NCBI GenBank assembly: GCA_041738285.1
Contig: JBGSQB010000062.1
Location: 1-47,364 of the forward strand
Length of the DNA stretch: 47,364 nucleotides
Source: SZUA-521 sp041738285
GTDB taxonomy: Bacteria > Pseudomonadota > Gammaproteobacteria > Pseudomonadales > Azotimanducaceae
Direction of reading: 5' to 3'
Shown here: positions 16,932 through 26,234 of the stretch, piece after piece
How positions within the stretch are numbered: position 1 is the first letter of the stretch
Layout: the number at the start of each line of letters is the position of its first letter
The notes under the pieces: model-generated
Seen by the model: the letters and a program-made list of their open reading frames with translations, nothing else
Database searches by the model: none
What the model was told of the DNA's origin: nothing
Program-made: the position numbers and the translations under genes

Positions 16932-18520
16932 GACACTCGCAGTACCCGTGCAGGCAGGTCGTGACGTCGAAAGAACTCGAACCAGATCCGCTGCTCGGGC
17001 CGAATCTGATCGCCTGGCCCTTTGATCTCGACGAACTCGTATCGGCGCTGACCGTAGAGAACAACCAGATCGGGAAAGCCCGTGCGGGCCTGCTGCAGAT
17101 CGTCGAGCATGTAGTCGAACATCGTGCACCAGTGGGTTGCGGGAATGTCGCGCAGCGCCCGCTCGAGAAAGGTCGCATCCAGGTTATTCCAGTTCACCAA
17201 CGCGCTACTGACGCCGGCGCGTTCGCGGGCGACGCGCATCACCGAATCGTACAGTTGCCCGTCGCCCCGATAGCGCAGGAGCCGGTCTGCAATCGATGCG
17301 CTGCGGACGCTGCGAAAGTCCGGCCAGTACAAATCCAAGGGCCGGTCTTGATACCCATTGACGAATGCACCAGGCACGGGCGCGAACACGTCGTCCCAGA
17401 AGGCAAGTCCGAGCATCCCGAGTGGCAGCTGATTCTCGAGATGCCGGCCGACACCACCGGTGCTGATCAGTCGGGCCAGTGCCGTACATTCGACGTTGGA
17501 TTGCGGCGGGCCCTCGATCACGAGGAGATCTTCCTGCAGTCGCGGTCGACGACGCCCAAACCCGTCTGCGAACAGACGCTCCGTGGCAGTCAGCGGCAAA
17601 GCGGCGATATGCGTCAGCAGCGATTTCGCACCTTGATCATCGCCAAGCCGGTGCAGGATACGCACCATGCGCTCACGTGCGGGCGGCCGGCCGGCCCGTC
17701 CGTAAGCGGTCAGCGCGACATCGAAGTCCTTGGCGCGTTCAGCACGTTGCCCCACGGCGTGAAGCACTCGCACGCGCCGCTGTTCGAGCGTGCGATCGGG
17801 TTCTCGGCACCAGAGCTCATCGATGATGGCCTGCGCATCTCGACGGACCCACTGCACCTCCAATCGATGCGCCCAGCTGCGCAACTGCGCAATAGCGAGA
17901 AACCGCTCGAGGCGATCGCGCGAGTCGAACTGACGCGTGTTTCGATCGATGGCGTAATTTTCGTACGCAACGATGCCCAGATCTTCGAGCACGAAGGTAG
18001 CAAGATCGCTGCTGTGGTCACCGAAGAACAACAGGCTGCAGCGGGCGAGCACATCGTCGCAGCTGAGCGTGCACCAGGAGTATTGCCGCGCTATTCGAGC
18101 GCGAATGAGCGCGTCCGGATACGACGCGCAGATTCTGGCAATCCAATCGGGCTTGAGCTCGCGCCGGTGCGCGGGGAACACGGTCCGCAGCTCTACGCGT
18201 GTCAGGCGGGCCAGCAGGACGTCTGCGGGACACGGCCCGTCCATGCCAATCAAGTCGACGTTGGCCAGTTCGTGCAGGGCATCGCCGAGGTTCGACACCT
18301 CCGCATAGGCGAGCGAGTCGACCCGATATATGGGGCCGCTACGGCTCCACAGCCGAGCGAGCAGCCGTATGGCATCCGTGCTCAGGGCGCGGATTGTGGC
18401 CAAGGTCGCCTGCTCTCGCAACGAAAGCAGGTCGCTATACTGACCTTCGACTCCATCGATCAGCTGCCGAACACGGTCGGCGTAGTAGTCAGCGGGTGGG
18501 GGTCGCCGAGGGTCGAGCAT
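16925..18520 (-). CDS. FAN1-like VRR-NUC domain nuclease
   Basis: The 531-residue protein ends in a VRR-NUC domain (about 400-531) with the catalytic pattern 'GFPDLVVL...FVEIKGPGDQI...EQRIWF', that is PD, EIK and a downstream Gln/Trp, as in FAN1. The 400 residues before it are helical and Arg-rich, and could include the SAP-like and TPR-like parts of bacterial FAN1. Characterised FAN1 enzymes cut 5' flaps and unhook DNA interstrand cross-links. The gene is the first of a minus-strand group with the helicase (7-base overlap) and perhaps pyk. An equally long open frame on the opposite strand is a GC-bias shadow with no recognisable domain. Confidence 0.9.
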   Translation of the reverse strand: MLDPRRPPPADYYADRVRQLIDGVEGQYSDLLSLREQATLATIRALSTDAIRLLARLWSRSGPIYRVDSLAYAEVSNLGDALHELANVDLIGMDGPCPADVLLARLTRVELRTVFPAHRRELKPDWIARICASYPDALIRARIARQYSWCTLSCDDVLARCSLLFFGDHSSDLATFVLEDLGIVAYENYAIDRNTRQFDSRDRLERFLAIAQLRSWAHRLEVQWVRRDAQAIIDELWCREPDRTLEQRRVRVLHAVGQRAERAKDFDVALTAYGRAGRPPARERMVRILHRLGDDQGAKSLLTHIAALPLTATERLFADGFGRRRPRLQEDLLVIEGPPQSNVECTALARLISTGGVGRHLENQLPLGMLGLAFWDDVFAPVPGAFVNGYQDRPLDLYWPDFRSVRSASIADRLLRYRGDGQLYDSVMRVARERAGVSSALVNWNNLDATFLERALRDIPATHWCTMFDYMLDDLQQARTGFPDLVVLYGQRRYEFVEIKGPGDQIRPEQRIWFEFFRRHDLPARVLRVSW

Positions 18521-18564
18521 TGACTACTCGTTGCGCGAAGAGATACACGGCATTATAGGGACAC

Positions 18565-19068
18565 ATGTATGGATTTACAGTGGTTGGGCTTGTACCCATG
18601 ATCGTGTCGCCCTTTTGCCTGTGCACCACCGTGACCGGCAAATCATTGGCCAACCTCCTCGAGACGAGTGACAAAGGAGGTTCATATCGTGATGAGCACC
18701 CCTGGTTCGCAGCCCGGGAACTCCTCATTCGCGAACTCAACGCAGCGCGATCCGTGCCGCTGATATTCGTAGTCGAAGACACCGGCGTGGAGGCGGAACT
18801 GAGCCACTGGACAGTGGCAACCGAAATCGATGTCGTCACGCTGCACCGCGGATCGTGGGCGACGCGCGTCCAGTTCTCGGCGCTACGACCCGTCAATCCG
18901 ATCTGGTCGGCACTGGATAGCGTGTTGCTCAAGCCTGGGGATGATCAACTCGCGCGGGAAGCCGTGGAACCCATCCGTCGGCACCGACAGCCGCTCGATG
19001 CTCGACACGTGCACCCATACGCGATCTGTGAAACGCCCGCATTCATCGTCGATGACGCTGCACAGTAG
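18565..19068 (+). CDS. Hypothetical protein, 167 residues
   Basis: I do not recognise this family. The frame starts at ATG 18565 with an AGGGA motif just upstream, 44 bases from the divergent FAN1-like gene, and ends 25 bases before the convergent csrA stop. The N-terminal 20 residues are hydrophobic with two Cys. The middle has alternating beta-type segments ('SVPLIFVVED', 'EIDVVTLHRGSWATRVQFSAL') and the C-terminus is mixed. An internal ATG (codon 12) is a possible alternative start. The composition looks coding rather than random, and no other frame competes well. It could be a small alpha/beta domain protein. No function is proposed. Confidence 0.55.
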   Translation: MYGFTVVGLVPMIVSPFCLCTTVTGKSLANLLETSDKGGSYRDEHPWFAARELLIRELNAARSVPLIFVVEDTGVEAELSHWTVATEIDVVTLHRGSWATRVQFSALRPVNPIWSALDSVLLKPGDDQLAREAVEPIRRHRQPLDARHVHPYAICETPAFIVDDAAQ

Positions 19069-19093
19069 TGCAGCGGAAGATCGACGAGTCGGA

Positions 19094-19291
19094 CTATTTG
19101 GCGATGGTCTGCACGGGTGGTTCCGCGCCTTCGTCCTGAATGCGCAGCCATACTTCTTTGCGATGTACGGCGGCACGCTTCGGTGCGTCGATTCCGAGGT
19201 GCACCTGGCTCCCACGAATCTTCAGCACTTTCAGCTCGATCTCGTCGTCGATCATGATCGACTCGCCGGCACGCCGGGTGAGCACCAGCAT
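19094..19291 (-). CDS. csrA: Carbon storage regulator CsrA/RsmA
   Basis: This 65-residue protein starts MLVLTRRAGESIMI and contains 'VLKIRGSQVHLGIDAP' and 'HRKEV', the diagnostic CsrA sequence. CsrA dimers bind GGA motifs in mRNA leaders and change translation or stability. ATG 19291 has a strong ribosome-binding site (GAGGGA, six bases upstream). The frame is open further upstream but the family starts exactly here. The C-terminal tail after residue 50 is a little longer than in E. coli CsrA. It stands alone between rmuC (upstream, 172 bases) and a convergent hypothetical gene. Confidence 0.97.
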   Translation of the reverse strand: MLVLTRRAGESIMIDDEIELKVLKIRGSQVHLGIDAPKRAAVHRKEVWLRIQDEGAEPPVQTIAK

Positions 19292-19463
19292 CGCAAATCC
19301 CTCGTTCGAATGAAGTAGATGTCCTTTCTCGCAGGGCAAATGTAACCCGGTAGTCGGCTCGTGTTCTGTGACACCCATGTAACTTTGCGCACGACTTCGT
19401 CTGCAGAAAATTCGCGATTGTTTACGGCTCGCGAACATCCAGCGAGTCAGTGTGATTCAGGTC

Positions 19464-21083
19464 TCAGTTCGCGGTCGATTGGTCGGGGTGATCCACCGAC
19501 TCACCGGCTTCTACTTCCAGTTCGTCCGCTTCGCTCACGGATTGTCCCGATTCATCGGCTGACGCATCTTTGTCATCGACGACGAATTCAGAAACGACTT
19601 CGTCGCCCTCTTCCGCCGCATCTGCCGTTTCCTTGGGAAATGCCTTACGCACCGGGGCGCCCAATTCGCGTAACTGTTCGACCTGCCGCACCAGATTTCC
19701 GCGTCCAGTCGCGAGTTTCCTCATTGCATCCTGATAGTTTTGATCGGCAGTGCGCAGCGTGGCACCAAGCCGCGCCAGGTCTTCCATCGCGGACCGCAGC
19801 TTGTCGTACAACGCACCTGCGCGCTGTGCGATCTCCTGCGCATTGCGGCTCTGCTTTTCGTAACGCCATACGTTGTGAATGATGCGCAGTGTCATCATCA
19901 GCGTCGTCGGGCTGACGATCACGATGCGTCGGTTGAATGCCTCGGTGAAGAGGCCCGGATCCTGCTGCAACGCGAGCGTGAATGCCGACTCGATGGGAAC
20001 GAATAGCAGCACGAAGTCGAGCGAGCGAACACCCTGGAGGCGATCGTAGTCCTGCTCCGCCAGACGCTTGGCCTGAGCACGTAGGTCCGCGACGTGTTGT
20101 CGCAATAGCCGCTCGCGCTCTGCTTCGTCCTCCGCGGCCAATGCGCGCTCATAGGCGACGAGCGATACTTTGGAGTCGACCACGATGTCCTTGTCGTCAG
20201 GCAGATGAATGATGATGTCCGGTCGCTTGACCTCACCCGACTCGCTACGGTGCGAAGCCTGCACACTGTACTCGTGATCTCGTCGCAGGCCCGAGGAGTC
20301 GAGGACGCGCTCCAGAACGAGTTCCCCCCAATTGCCCTGCACCTTCTTGTCGCCCTTGAGCGCGCGCGCAAGGCTCTCCGCTTCCTCGTTGATGCGTTCA
20401 CTCGCGCGCTGGAGATTCCTCACCTCAGTGAGCAGCGAGGCACGGTCCTTCGACTCGGTGACATAGACCAGCTCGACCTTCTGCTTGAACTCTGACAGCT
20501 GTTCTCGAAACGGCGTCAACAGATCATCGAGCTGGGTCTTGTTGTTACGCGCAAACGTCTGACCATGCTCTTGGAAGATGCGTTGCGCGAGCAGTTGAAA
20601 CTCTCCCTTCAACTGTTCGCTCGACGCCTTGAACATCGCTTCCTTTTCGGCGAAGGATCGTGACGTCTCGGATAGGCGGGTCTCCAGTTCGGTCGCGCGC
20701 CGTGCGGCGGACACTTCCTGGTTTCGTACGGCTTCGAGGGACTGGATCAGTTCATCGGCGCGGGTAGCGAGCTGATCGCGCTGGGCCGTGAGCGAAGCCA
20801 CTTCCACCGCAAGCTGACGTGCTTCGCGGTTCGACTGGTCACGTTCCAGCAATGCCTGCTTGTGGGTGGTCTCCGCCTTGACGGAATCGCGCACCCGCGC
20901 ATCGAGACGCTCCTCGAGCAGTTGCCGTTCGGCAAGCGCTTTCTCTGCCTGGCGCTTCAGTCCCGCTTCGAATGCACGGTCGCGGACCCTTCCCAGATAC
21001 AGCATGAGGGCGACCGCCATGATCGACGCACCAAGGATGAATCCTGTGAGGAGGAACTCGGCCTGTTCGGACATGAACACCAT
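19464..21083 (-). CDS. rmuC: DNA recombination protein RmuC
   Basis: This 539-residue protein has an N-terminal membrane helix (about 11-30), a long coiled coil rich in Glu, Arg, Ala and Leu (about 35-230), and the RmuC core, recognisable by 'QGNWGELVLERVLDSSGL', 'PDIIIHLPDDKDIVVDSKVSL' and 'VFVPIESAF'-like 'LFVPIESAFTLAL'. The core is a predicted nuclease-related fold, and RmuC limits inversions at short inverted repeats. An acidic tail of about 60 residues is an extension. ATG 21083 is used, though ATG 21074 is equally possible. It probably has its own promoter and lies upstream of csrA. Confidence 0.94.
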   Translation of the reverse strand: MVFMSEQAEFLLTGFILGASIMAVALMLYLGRVRDRAFEAGLKRQAEKALAERQLLEERLDARVRDSVKAETTHKQALLERDQSNREARQLAVEVASLTAQRDQLATRADELIQSLEAVRNQEVSAARRATELETRLSETSRSFAEKEAMFKASSEQLKGEFQLLAQRIFQEHGQTFARNNKTQLDDLLTPFREQLSEFKQKVELVYVTESKDRASLLTEVRNLQRASERINEEAESLARALKGDKKVQGNWGELVLERVLDSSGLRRDHEYSVQASHRSESGEVKRPDIIIHLPDDKDIVVDSKVSLVAYERALAAEDEAERERLLRQHVADLRAQAKRLAEQDYDRLQGVRSLDFVLLFVPIESAFTLALQQDPGLFTEAFNRRIVIVSPTTLMMTLRIIHNVWRYEKQSRNAQEIAQRAGALYDKLRSAMEDLARLGATLRTADQNYQDAMRKLATGRGNLVRQVEQLRELGAPVRKAFPKETADAAEEGDEVVSEFVVDDKDASADESGQSVSEADELEVEAGESVDHPDQSTAN

Positions 21084-21186
21084 CAGTTATTTCGAACTCG
21101 AGAGGTCAAGCCGGAGCTCAATGGCCGCTGCCAACGCCTCCCCGGCATCCGGATGATGCTGTTAGTATGCGGGAACTCCATCGAGC

Positions 21187-23562
21187 TTGCCGAGCGCGTT
21201 GAACTCCAACCCCACCGCCGCAACCGTTCTCATCATCGATGACGATGCCCAGCACGCCGCGAGCGTTCGTGACCTCTTGGACGCGCAGGGCTACGCGATC
21301 TCCACGACCACCGATGGTCGCGAGGGACTACGTCGCATTCTGGATCGCCGCGTTGACGTGCTGATCCTCGATCTGAACATGCCGCAGACCAGCGGACTCG
21401 ACGTGCTCGACGCCCTTCACAGTATGCCAGCCTCGGAGATGGACCGACCCAAGACCATCGTGCTGAGCGGCGAGTCCGACATATCACAGGTGGCACCTGT
21501 ACTGCGGCTCGGCGCGTACGACTACCTCACGAAGCCCTACGATCCCGCGCAGCTGCTCAAGGCCGTGAGGAACGCGGTCGAGCGGTGCCAACTGGAACGT
21601 GAGCGTGCGTTGCTCGTGGCGGCTCGAGAAGCCGATCACGAGCGCCATGCGTTCCTGGTCAACGCGGCGCCGGATCTGATCTACCTGCTCGACGCCGACG
21701 GTCGGCTGCAGTTTCACAACAATCACCTCGCCGACGTGTTCGGAACCACAGCCAGGTCAGCGGTCGGTCAGCACTGGCGCGAGGTCGTGCCGAAGGACTT
21801 GCACACTGCGCTCGAGCATCGGGTGAACGAGCGCCGGACATCCGGTCGCGCGACGCGGCACTTGGAAGTCGAACTGCACGGTGCACGTGGCGACGCGCGC
21901 ACGCTCGAGTTGTCCTCGACCGGCATATACGACGCGACTCGCCCCGCTGCGGACTCGTTCAGAGGCACGTACGGCGTTGTGCGTGACATCACTGCCGCGC
22001 GCCGCGCCAATCAGGCATTGGCTCAGAGCCAGGAGAAGTTTCGCGCCTTGTTCTACAGCAGCCCCGATGCGGTGTTCATCAGCCACCTTGAGGATGGCTC
22101 GATCATCGAATGCAACGAGAACTTCGTGCGCATCATGGATGGGACGTCGAATCGCCCGATCGACAACGATGCACTCGTATGGGGCGATAGGAGTGCTCGC
22201 CTGGCTTTTGCACGACGTTTGCAGCAGTCGCCGGATCGTTACAGTGAGGTATTCACTACGCATCGGAACGGCTCGACGCGCACACATGAGGTCACAGCGC
22301 GGCTGCTCACGCTCGACGGCGATACCTGCATCGTCGCAAGCGTTCGTGATCTGACGGCTCAAAAGCAGGCAGAAGAAGATCGCCTGAACCTGCAGACCAA
22401 GCTGCAACAGGCCAGCAAGATGGAAGCGATCGGACAGCTCGCGGGCGGCATCGCGCACGATTTCAACAACATCCTTGCCAGCATCATCGGCTATACCGAA
22501 CTCGCCATGGTCGCGGCGCCGCGCACTGATCCGGCGCAGGTGAAGAGCTACCTGGGGGAGGTCGTGACTGCTGGTCAGCGCGCGCGCGATCTGATCTCGC
22601 AGATGCTCACCTTTACCCGCGCCCACCGTGGTAACGCGGTCGCTACTGACATTGCGGTCACCATCGGCGAAGTGTCGCGCATGTTGCGGGCGGCAATCCC
22701 GAAATCCATCGACATTCGTAACGAATTTGCAGACGTGCCCATGGTGAGAGTCGATCCGATTCAGCTGCAACAGGTGTTGATCAACCTGCTCGTCAACGCC
22801 AGTGACTCAATCACCGGCAACGGGCGCATCGACGTGCGCGTGCGCACCGCGGTTGCTGCAGGCCACTGCGTGGCCTGCAACTCGCCGCTCCAGGGATCGT
22901 ATGTCGAGCTTGCGGTGTCCGACACCGGACACGGGATCGAACGCGACTTGCTGCCGCGCGTATTCGATATGTTCGTTTCGACGCGCGATCCGGGACGTGG
23001 TACAGGCATGGGCCTTTGGCTCGTAAACACCATCGTTCACGAATACGGTGGCCACCTTCTGGTGGATACGAGCAGCAAAGGCACCACCTTTCACGTCTAC
23101 CTGCCGAGCGGTGAGCGCGCAGCGCTCGTCCGCGCCGAGTTGGAGCCGGTCGCCGACGCACCACCAATCAAAGGTCACGTGCTGGTCATCGATGATGAAG
23201 TGTCTGTCGGCAACTTCATCGGCGAAGTACTACGCAACGCAGGATACGAAGCCGTGGTCTACAACGACGCGGCGGCGGCGATCGACCATCTCACCCGGCG
23301 CGCGAGCGAGATCTCGCTCGTACTGACGGACTTCGCCATGCCTCAGTTCACGGGGCTGGATGTTGCCGAGGCCGCCGGCGCCCTGGACACGCGCATCCCA
23401 GTGGTCATCGTGACGGGGTTCGCCGACCGGACCGACAAGGCCCGGATGGCGCGTCTAGGCGTGTCGCGCCTGTTGACTAAACCGTTCCGAATCGAGGCGC
23501 TGCTCGGCGTGGTGCGCGAACTGGTGCTGTCGAGCGATCGCGCTGACGTCAGTACCCCGTAG
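21187..23562 (+). CDS. Soluble hybrid histidine kinase (REC-PAS-PAS-HisKA-HATPase-REC)
   Basis: The 791-residue protein has a receiver at 13-128 (Asp62 in LDLNMP, Lys116 in LTKPYD) and two PAS domains (about 150-275 and 282-392). The dimerisation box has His424 in GGIAHDFNN. The ATPase domain has N-box 'INLLVNASDSI', DTGHGI and GTGMGLW, and a second receiver occupies the C-terminus (Asp in LVLTDFAMP, Lys in LLTKPF). No membrane helix is seen, so it senses something inside the cell. A CxxC pair (HCVACN) sits inside the ATPase domain. There is no ATG or GTG near the first receiver; TTG 21187 is used, TTG 21199 is an alternative. The 3' end overlaps the convergent aldolase gene by 14 bases. Confidence 0.88.
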   Translation: MPSALNSNPTAATVLIIDDDAQHAASVRDLLDAQGYAISTTTDGREGLRRILDRRVDVLILDLNMPQTSGLDVLDALHSMPASEMDRPKTIVLSGESDISQVAPVLRLGAYDYLTKPYDPAQLLKAVRNAVERCQLERERALLVAAREADHERHAFLVNAAPDLIYLLDADGRLQFHNNHLADVFGTTARSAVGQHWREVVPKDLHTALEHRVNERRTSGRATRHLEVELHGARGDARTLELSSTGIYDATRPAADSFRGTYGVVRDITAARRANQALAQSQEKFRALFYSSPDAVFISHLEDGSIIECNENFVRIMDGTSNRPIDNDALVWGDRSARLAFARRLQQSPDRYSEVFTTHRNGSTRTHEVTARLLTLDGDTCIVASVRDLTAQKQAEEDRLNLQTKLQQASKMEAIGQLAGGIAHDFNNILASIIGYTELAMVAAPRTDPAQVKSYLGEVVTAGQRARDLISQMLTFTRAHRGNAVATDIAVTIGEVSRMLRAAIPKSIDIRNEFADVPMVRVDPIQLQQVLINLLVNASDSITGNGRIDVRVRTAVAAGHCVACNSPLQGSYVELAVSDTGHGIERDLLPRVFDMFVSTRDPGRGTGMGLWLVNTIVHEYGGHLLVDTSSKGTTFHVYLPSGERAALVRAELEPVADAPPIKGHVLVIDDEVSVGNFIGEVLRNAGYEAVVYNDAAAAIDHLTRRASEISLVLTDFAMPQFTGLDVAEAAGALDTRIPVVIVTGFADRTDKARMARLGVSRLLTKPFRIEALLGVVRELVLSSDRADVSTP

Positions 23563-24337
23563 CTTCGAGCTTCGATCGCGATGAGCGAATCGCGCGCAGG
23601 TCTTCGCTCGCCGCCCGCGATAGAAACCCGCCGTCGGAGCCCAGCGTCACGAAGTTGAAACCCGCCTCGAGATAGGTGCGCGTCGCCTCGACGCTGCTCG
23701 TGTGAATGCCAATCGCCGTACCGGCATTGCGACACGCAGTTTGAATCGCGGCCACTGCCGCAATGTGGCGCGCTTCGCCGAAGTCCCCGACAGGGCGCAA
23801 CCCCAATGCAAGTGCAAGATCCGACGGGCCGATGTAGACGCCATCGACACCGGGGGTGGCGGCGATTTCCGCGGCATTGGCAAGTCCATCGGCGGTTTCG
23901 ATCATCACGATGCATGCAATTTCGCCGTTCGCCTCGCTTGCGTAGCCGGCGCCCCCGTACAGCGCAGCTCGAATGGGACCAAAGGAGCGATAACCATCTG
24001 GCGGATATCGACACGCCGCGACCGCCGCACGTGCCTCCTCGGCGTTGTTGACCATCGGCACGATCACGCCCATCGCGCCGGCATCGAGTGCCTTCATGAT
24101 TTCGTAGGGCTCGTTCCAAGGCACGCGCACGATTGGCGTCGCGTCGGTCGTGGAAATGGCCGGCAGCATGTGGGTCAGGTCAGCGTAGTCGATGAGCCCA
24201 TGCTGCAGATCGACGCACAACCAGTCGAAGCCGAGATTTGCCATGACCTCGGCGGTGTACGAGTTCGGAATCGACAGCCACCCGCCCACCGTCTGTTTGC
24301 CGGCACGCCAGGCTGCCAGCGATTTGTTCGTCTTCAT
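23549..24337 (-). CDS. HpcH/HpaI-family aldolase (2-oxo-acid/citrate-lyase type)
   Basis: The 262-residue protein matches class II pyruvate aldolases of the HpaI type: catalytic His in 'VDLQHGLIDY', Arg in 'PIVRVPW', metal Glu in 'VMIETADGL' and metal Asp in 'VYIGPSDLALALG'. These enzymes cleave or form 4-hydroxy-2-oxo acids using a divalent metal. ATG 24337 is the likely start. A GTG five codons earlier is possible but lacks support in the family. It diverges from an acyl-CoA synthetase/2-hydroxyacid dehydrogenase pair across 163 bases, so the three may share regulation in a small catabolic route, whose substrate is unknown. Confidence 0.88.
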   Translation of the reverse strand: MKTNKSLAAWRAGKQTVGGWLSIPNSYTAEVMANLGFDWLCVDLQHGLIDYADLTHMLPAISTTDATPIVRVPWNEPYEIMKALDAGAMGVIVPMVNNAEEARAAVAACRYPPDGYRSFGPIRAALYGGAGYASEANGEIACIVMIETADGLANAAEIAATPGVDGVYIGPSDLALALGLRPVGDFGEARHIAAVAAIQTACRNAGTAIGIHTSSVEATRTYLEAGFNFVTLGSDGGFLSRAASEDLRAIRSSRSKLEATGY

Positions 24338-24500
24338 CGGTCGATCATCCACTGGTTGCGAGTTGACAACAGTGCCCTGCCCGGCCGCGCGAGGTCAACG
24401 TCGTGTCTTGCAGCGGCACAACCGTCGACGCGTCGTCTGGTTCGAGTCAATCGAGCGTGCCAGAATCTCAGGTCCTCACACCGCATCGAAGAGGTCGGCA

Positions 24501-26234
24501 TTGGACATTCGTGACATCAGACGGGCAACGGAGAAAGTCACCGGCAAGGGCCAGCCCTACGAAATGGTGCCGCAGGTCGTCGATGGTGTGACGTTTCGGG
24601 TGTTCAAGGGCGCGCCGGAGAACCTGCGCGCGTTGTTCAAGTCGAGCCTCGCGCATGCCGACCGTGACTTCTATGTATTCCAGACGCATCGCTCGACCTT
24701 CGCTCAGACCTGGGAACGGGCGGCACAAGTCGCCAACGCGCTGATCAAAGAAGGCGTGCAGCCCGGAGACCGGATTGCCATTGCGGCGCGCAATTATCCC
24801 GAGTGGATTTTCGCCTTCATGGGCATCACCTCGATCGGTGCAATCGCCGTGTGCATGAATGCCTGGTGGACCACGGAAGAACTCGCGTATGGACTCTCCG
24901 ACAGCGGCGCGCGGCTGGCATTTGCCGATAGCGAGCGGCTGGAGCGACTGCGGCCATTGGCAGACTCTCACCCGGTCGACATCGTGACGATCCGCGTGCC
25001 AGAAGGCATGCAAAGCAAAGGCACGCGAACCTGGGATGCCTTCGTCGCTGGTCAGTCCGCTGCAATGCCGGAGCCCGTGGTGCATCCGGACTCCAACGCG
25101 ACAATTCTCTACACCTCCGGCTCCACTGCGCACCCCAAGGGCGTGCTCGCGACCCATCGCAGCATCATTCACGCCGTGCTGGGTTGGGAGTGCGGCGTAG
25201 CGATCGCGGTAGAAATGGCACCGGAACTGGCAGACCCCAACCCCGAGTTTCACCCGGCCATGATGCTGGCCGTACCGCTGTTTCACGTGGCCGGCCTCAA
25301 TGTTCAGTTCATGTCGTCTTTTCGCAACGGCCGCAAGCTCGTCGGCATGTACAAGTGGGACCCCGAGGAAGCCCTTCGCCTCATTCAGGACGAACGCATC
25401 ACGGGCTTCAATGGCGTTCCCACGATGTCCTGGGAGCTGGTGCAGTCGCCCAATTTCGACAAGTTCGATCTGCGCAGTCTCAAGTCTGCAGGTGGCGGCG
25501 GGTCTGCCATGGCCCCCGAGCACTCCCGTCAGATCAACAGTCGCCTGACGCCCAATGGCGGTGTCGCTGGTACCGGCTACGGCATGACCGAAACCAATGG
25601 TCTGGGTACATCGATCTCGGGCGCTGACCTGCTCGAACGACCGCGCAGCGCCGGCCGCCCCATACCCCCGGTCGTGACGATGAAGGTGGTCGATGTGGCC
25701 GGCAACGAAGTGCCGCGGGGTGAGACCGGTGAAATCTGGTTTCATGGCGCGATGAACTTCCGTGGCTACTGGAACAAGCCCCAGGCGACTGCGGAGACCC
25801 TGTCCGACGGCTGGGTCCACTCCGGGGACATCGGCCACATGGACGATCAGGACTTCGTGTTCATCACCGACCGTGCCAAAGACATGATCATCCGCGGCGG
25901 TGAGAACATCGGCTGCCAGGAAGTGGAGGCCGTGCTGTGCGATCACCCGAGCGTCTCCGAGGCCGCGGTGTTCGGCGTGCCGGATGAACGGCTTGGCGAG
26001 ACCGTGGCCGCGGTCGTCATGCACCGCCCCGGCAAGTCGCTGAACGCAGCGGAGCTGCGCGCCTATGCGCTAGAACACCTGGCGAAATTCAAGGTGCCCG
26101 ACCACATTCGGATCGTGAGCGAGCAATTGCCGCGCATTGCATCGGGCAAGATCTACAAGCGCGGGCTGAAAGACGAGTTGATCGCCGCGCTCGACAGTGC
26201 GGCTTCCAAAAGCGGAGGGTCGAAGCATGGCTGA
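24501..26234 (+). CDS. AMP-forming acyl-CoA synthetase
   Basis: This is a 577-residue adenylate-forming ligase with phosphate loop YTSGSTAHPKG, 'GYGMTETNG', 'GDIGHMDDQ', the hinge region 'ITDRAKDMIIRGGENIGCQEVE' and a C-terminal catalytic Lys in IASGKIYK. It belongs with medium/long-chain or aryl acyl-CoA ligases; the substrate is not clear. The start is TTG 24501, which follows an excellent ribosome-binding site (AGAGGT) by six bases. The frame is open about 100 codons further upstream, but that part runs antisense into the aldolase gene and resembles nothing. The stop overlaps the dehydrogenase start by eight bases, so the two are coupled. Confidence 0.88.
   Translation: MDIRDIRRATEKVTGKGQPYEMVPQVVDGVTFRVFKGAPENLRALFKSSLAHADRDFYVFQTHRSTFAQTWERAAQVANALIKEGVQPGDRIAIAARNYPEWIFAFMGITSIGAIAVCMNAWWTTEELAYGLSDSGARLAFADSERLERLRPLADSHPVDIVTIRVPEGMQSKGTRTWDAFVAGQSAAMPEPVVHPDSNATILYTSGSTAHPKGVLATHRSIIHAVLGWECGVAIAVEMAPELADPNPEFHPAMMLAVPLFHVAGLNVQFMSSFRNGRKLVGMYKWDPEEALRLIQDERITGFNGVPTMSWELVQSPNFDKFDLRSLKSAGGGGSAMAPEHSRQINSRLTPNGGVAGTGYGMTETNGLGTSISGADLLERPRSAGRPIPPVVTMKVVDVAGNEVPRGETGEIWFHGAMNFRGYWNKPQATAETLSDGWVHSGDIGHMDDQDFVFITDRAKDMIIRGGENIGCQEVEAVLCDHPSVSEAAVFGVPDERLGETVAAVVMHRPGKSLNAAELRAYALEHLAKFKVPDHIRIVSEQLPRIASGKIYKRGLKDELIAALDSAASKSGGSKHG

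Noticed and set aside
16961..18523. A 520-codon open frame on the plus strand opposite the FAN1-like gene
   Set aside because: No domain is recognisable, composition is Arg/Gln/His-rich as expected for an antisense shadow in GC-rich DNA, and the minus strand carries a clear VRR-NUC protein.
24468..26024. A 518-codon open frame on the minus strand opposite the acyl-CoA synthetase
   Set aside because: It is a His/Arg/Gly-rich antisense shadow with no domain and no ribosome-binding site.
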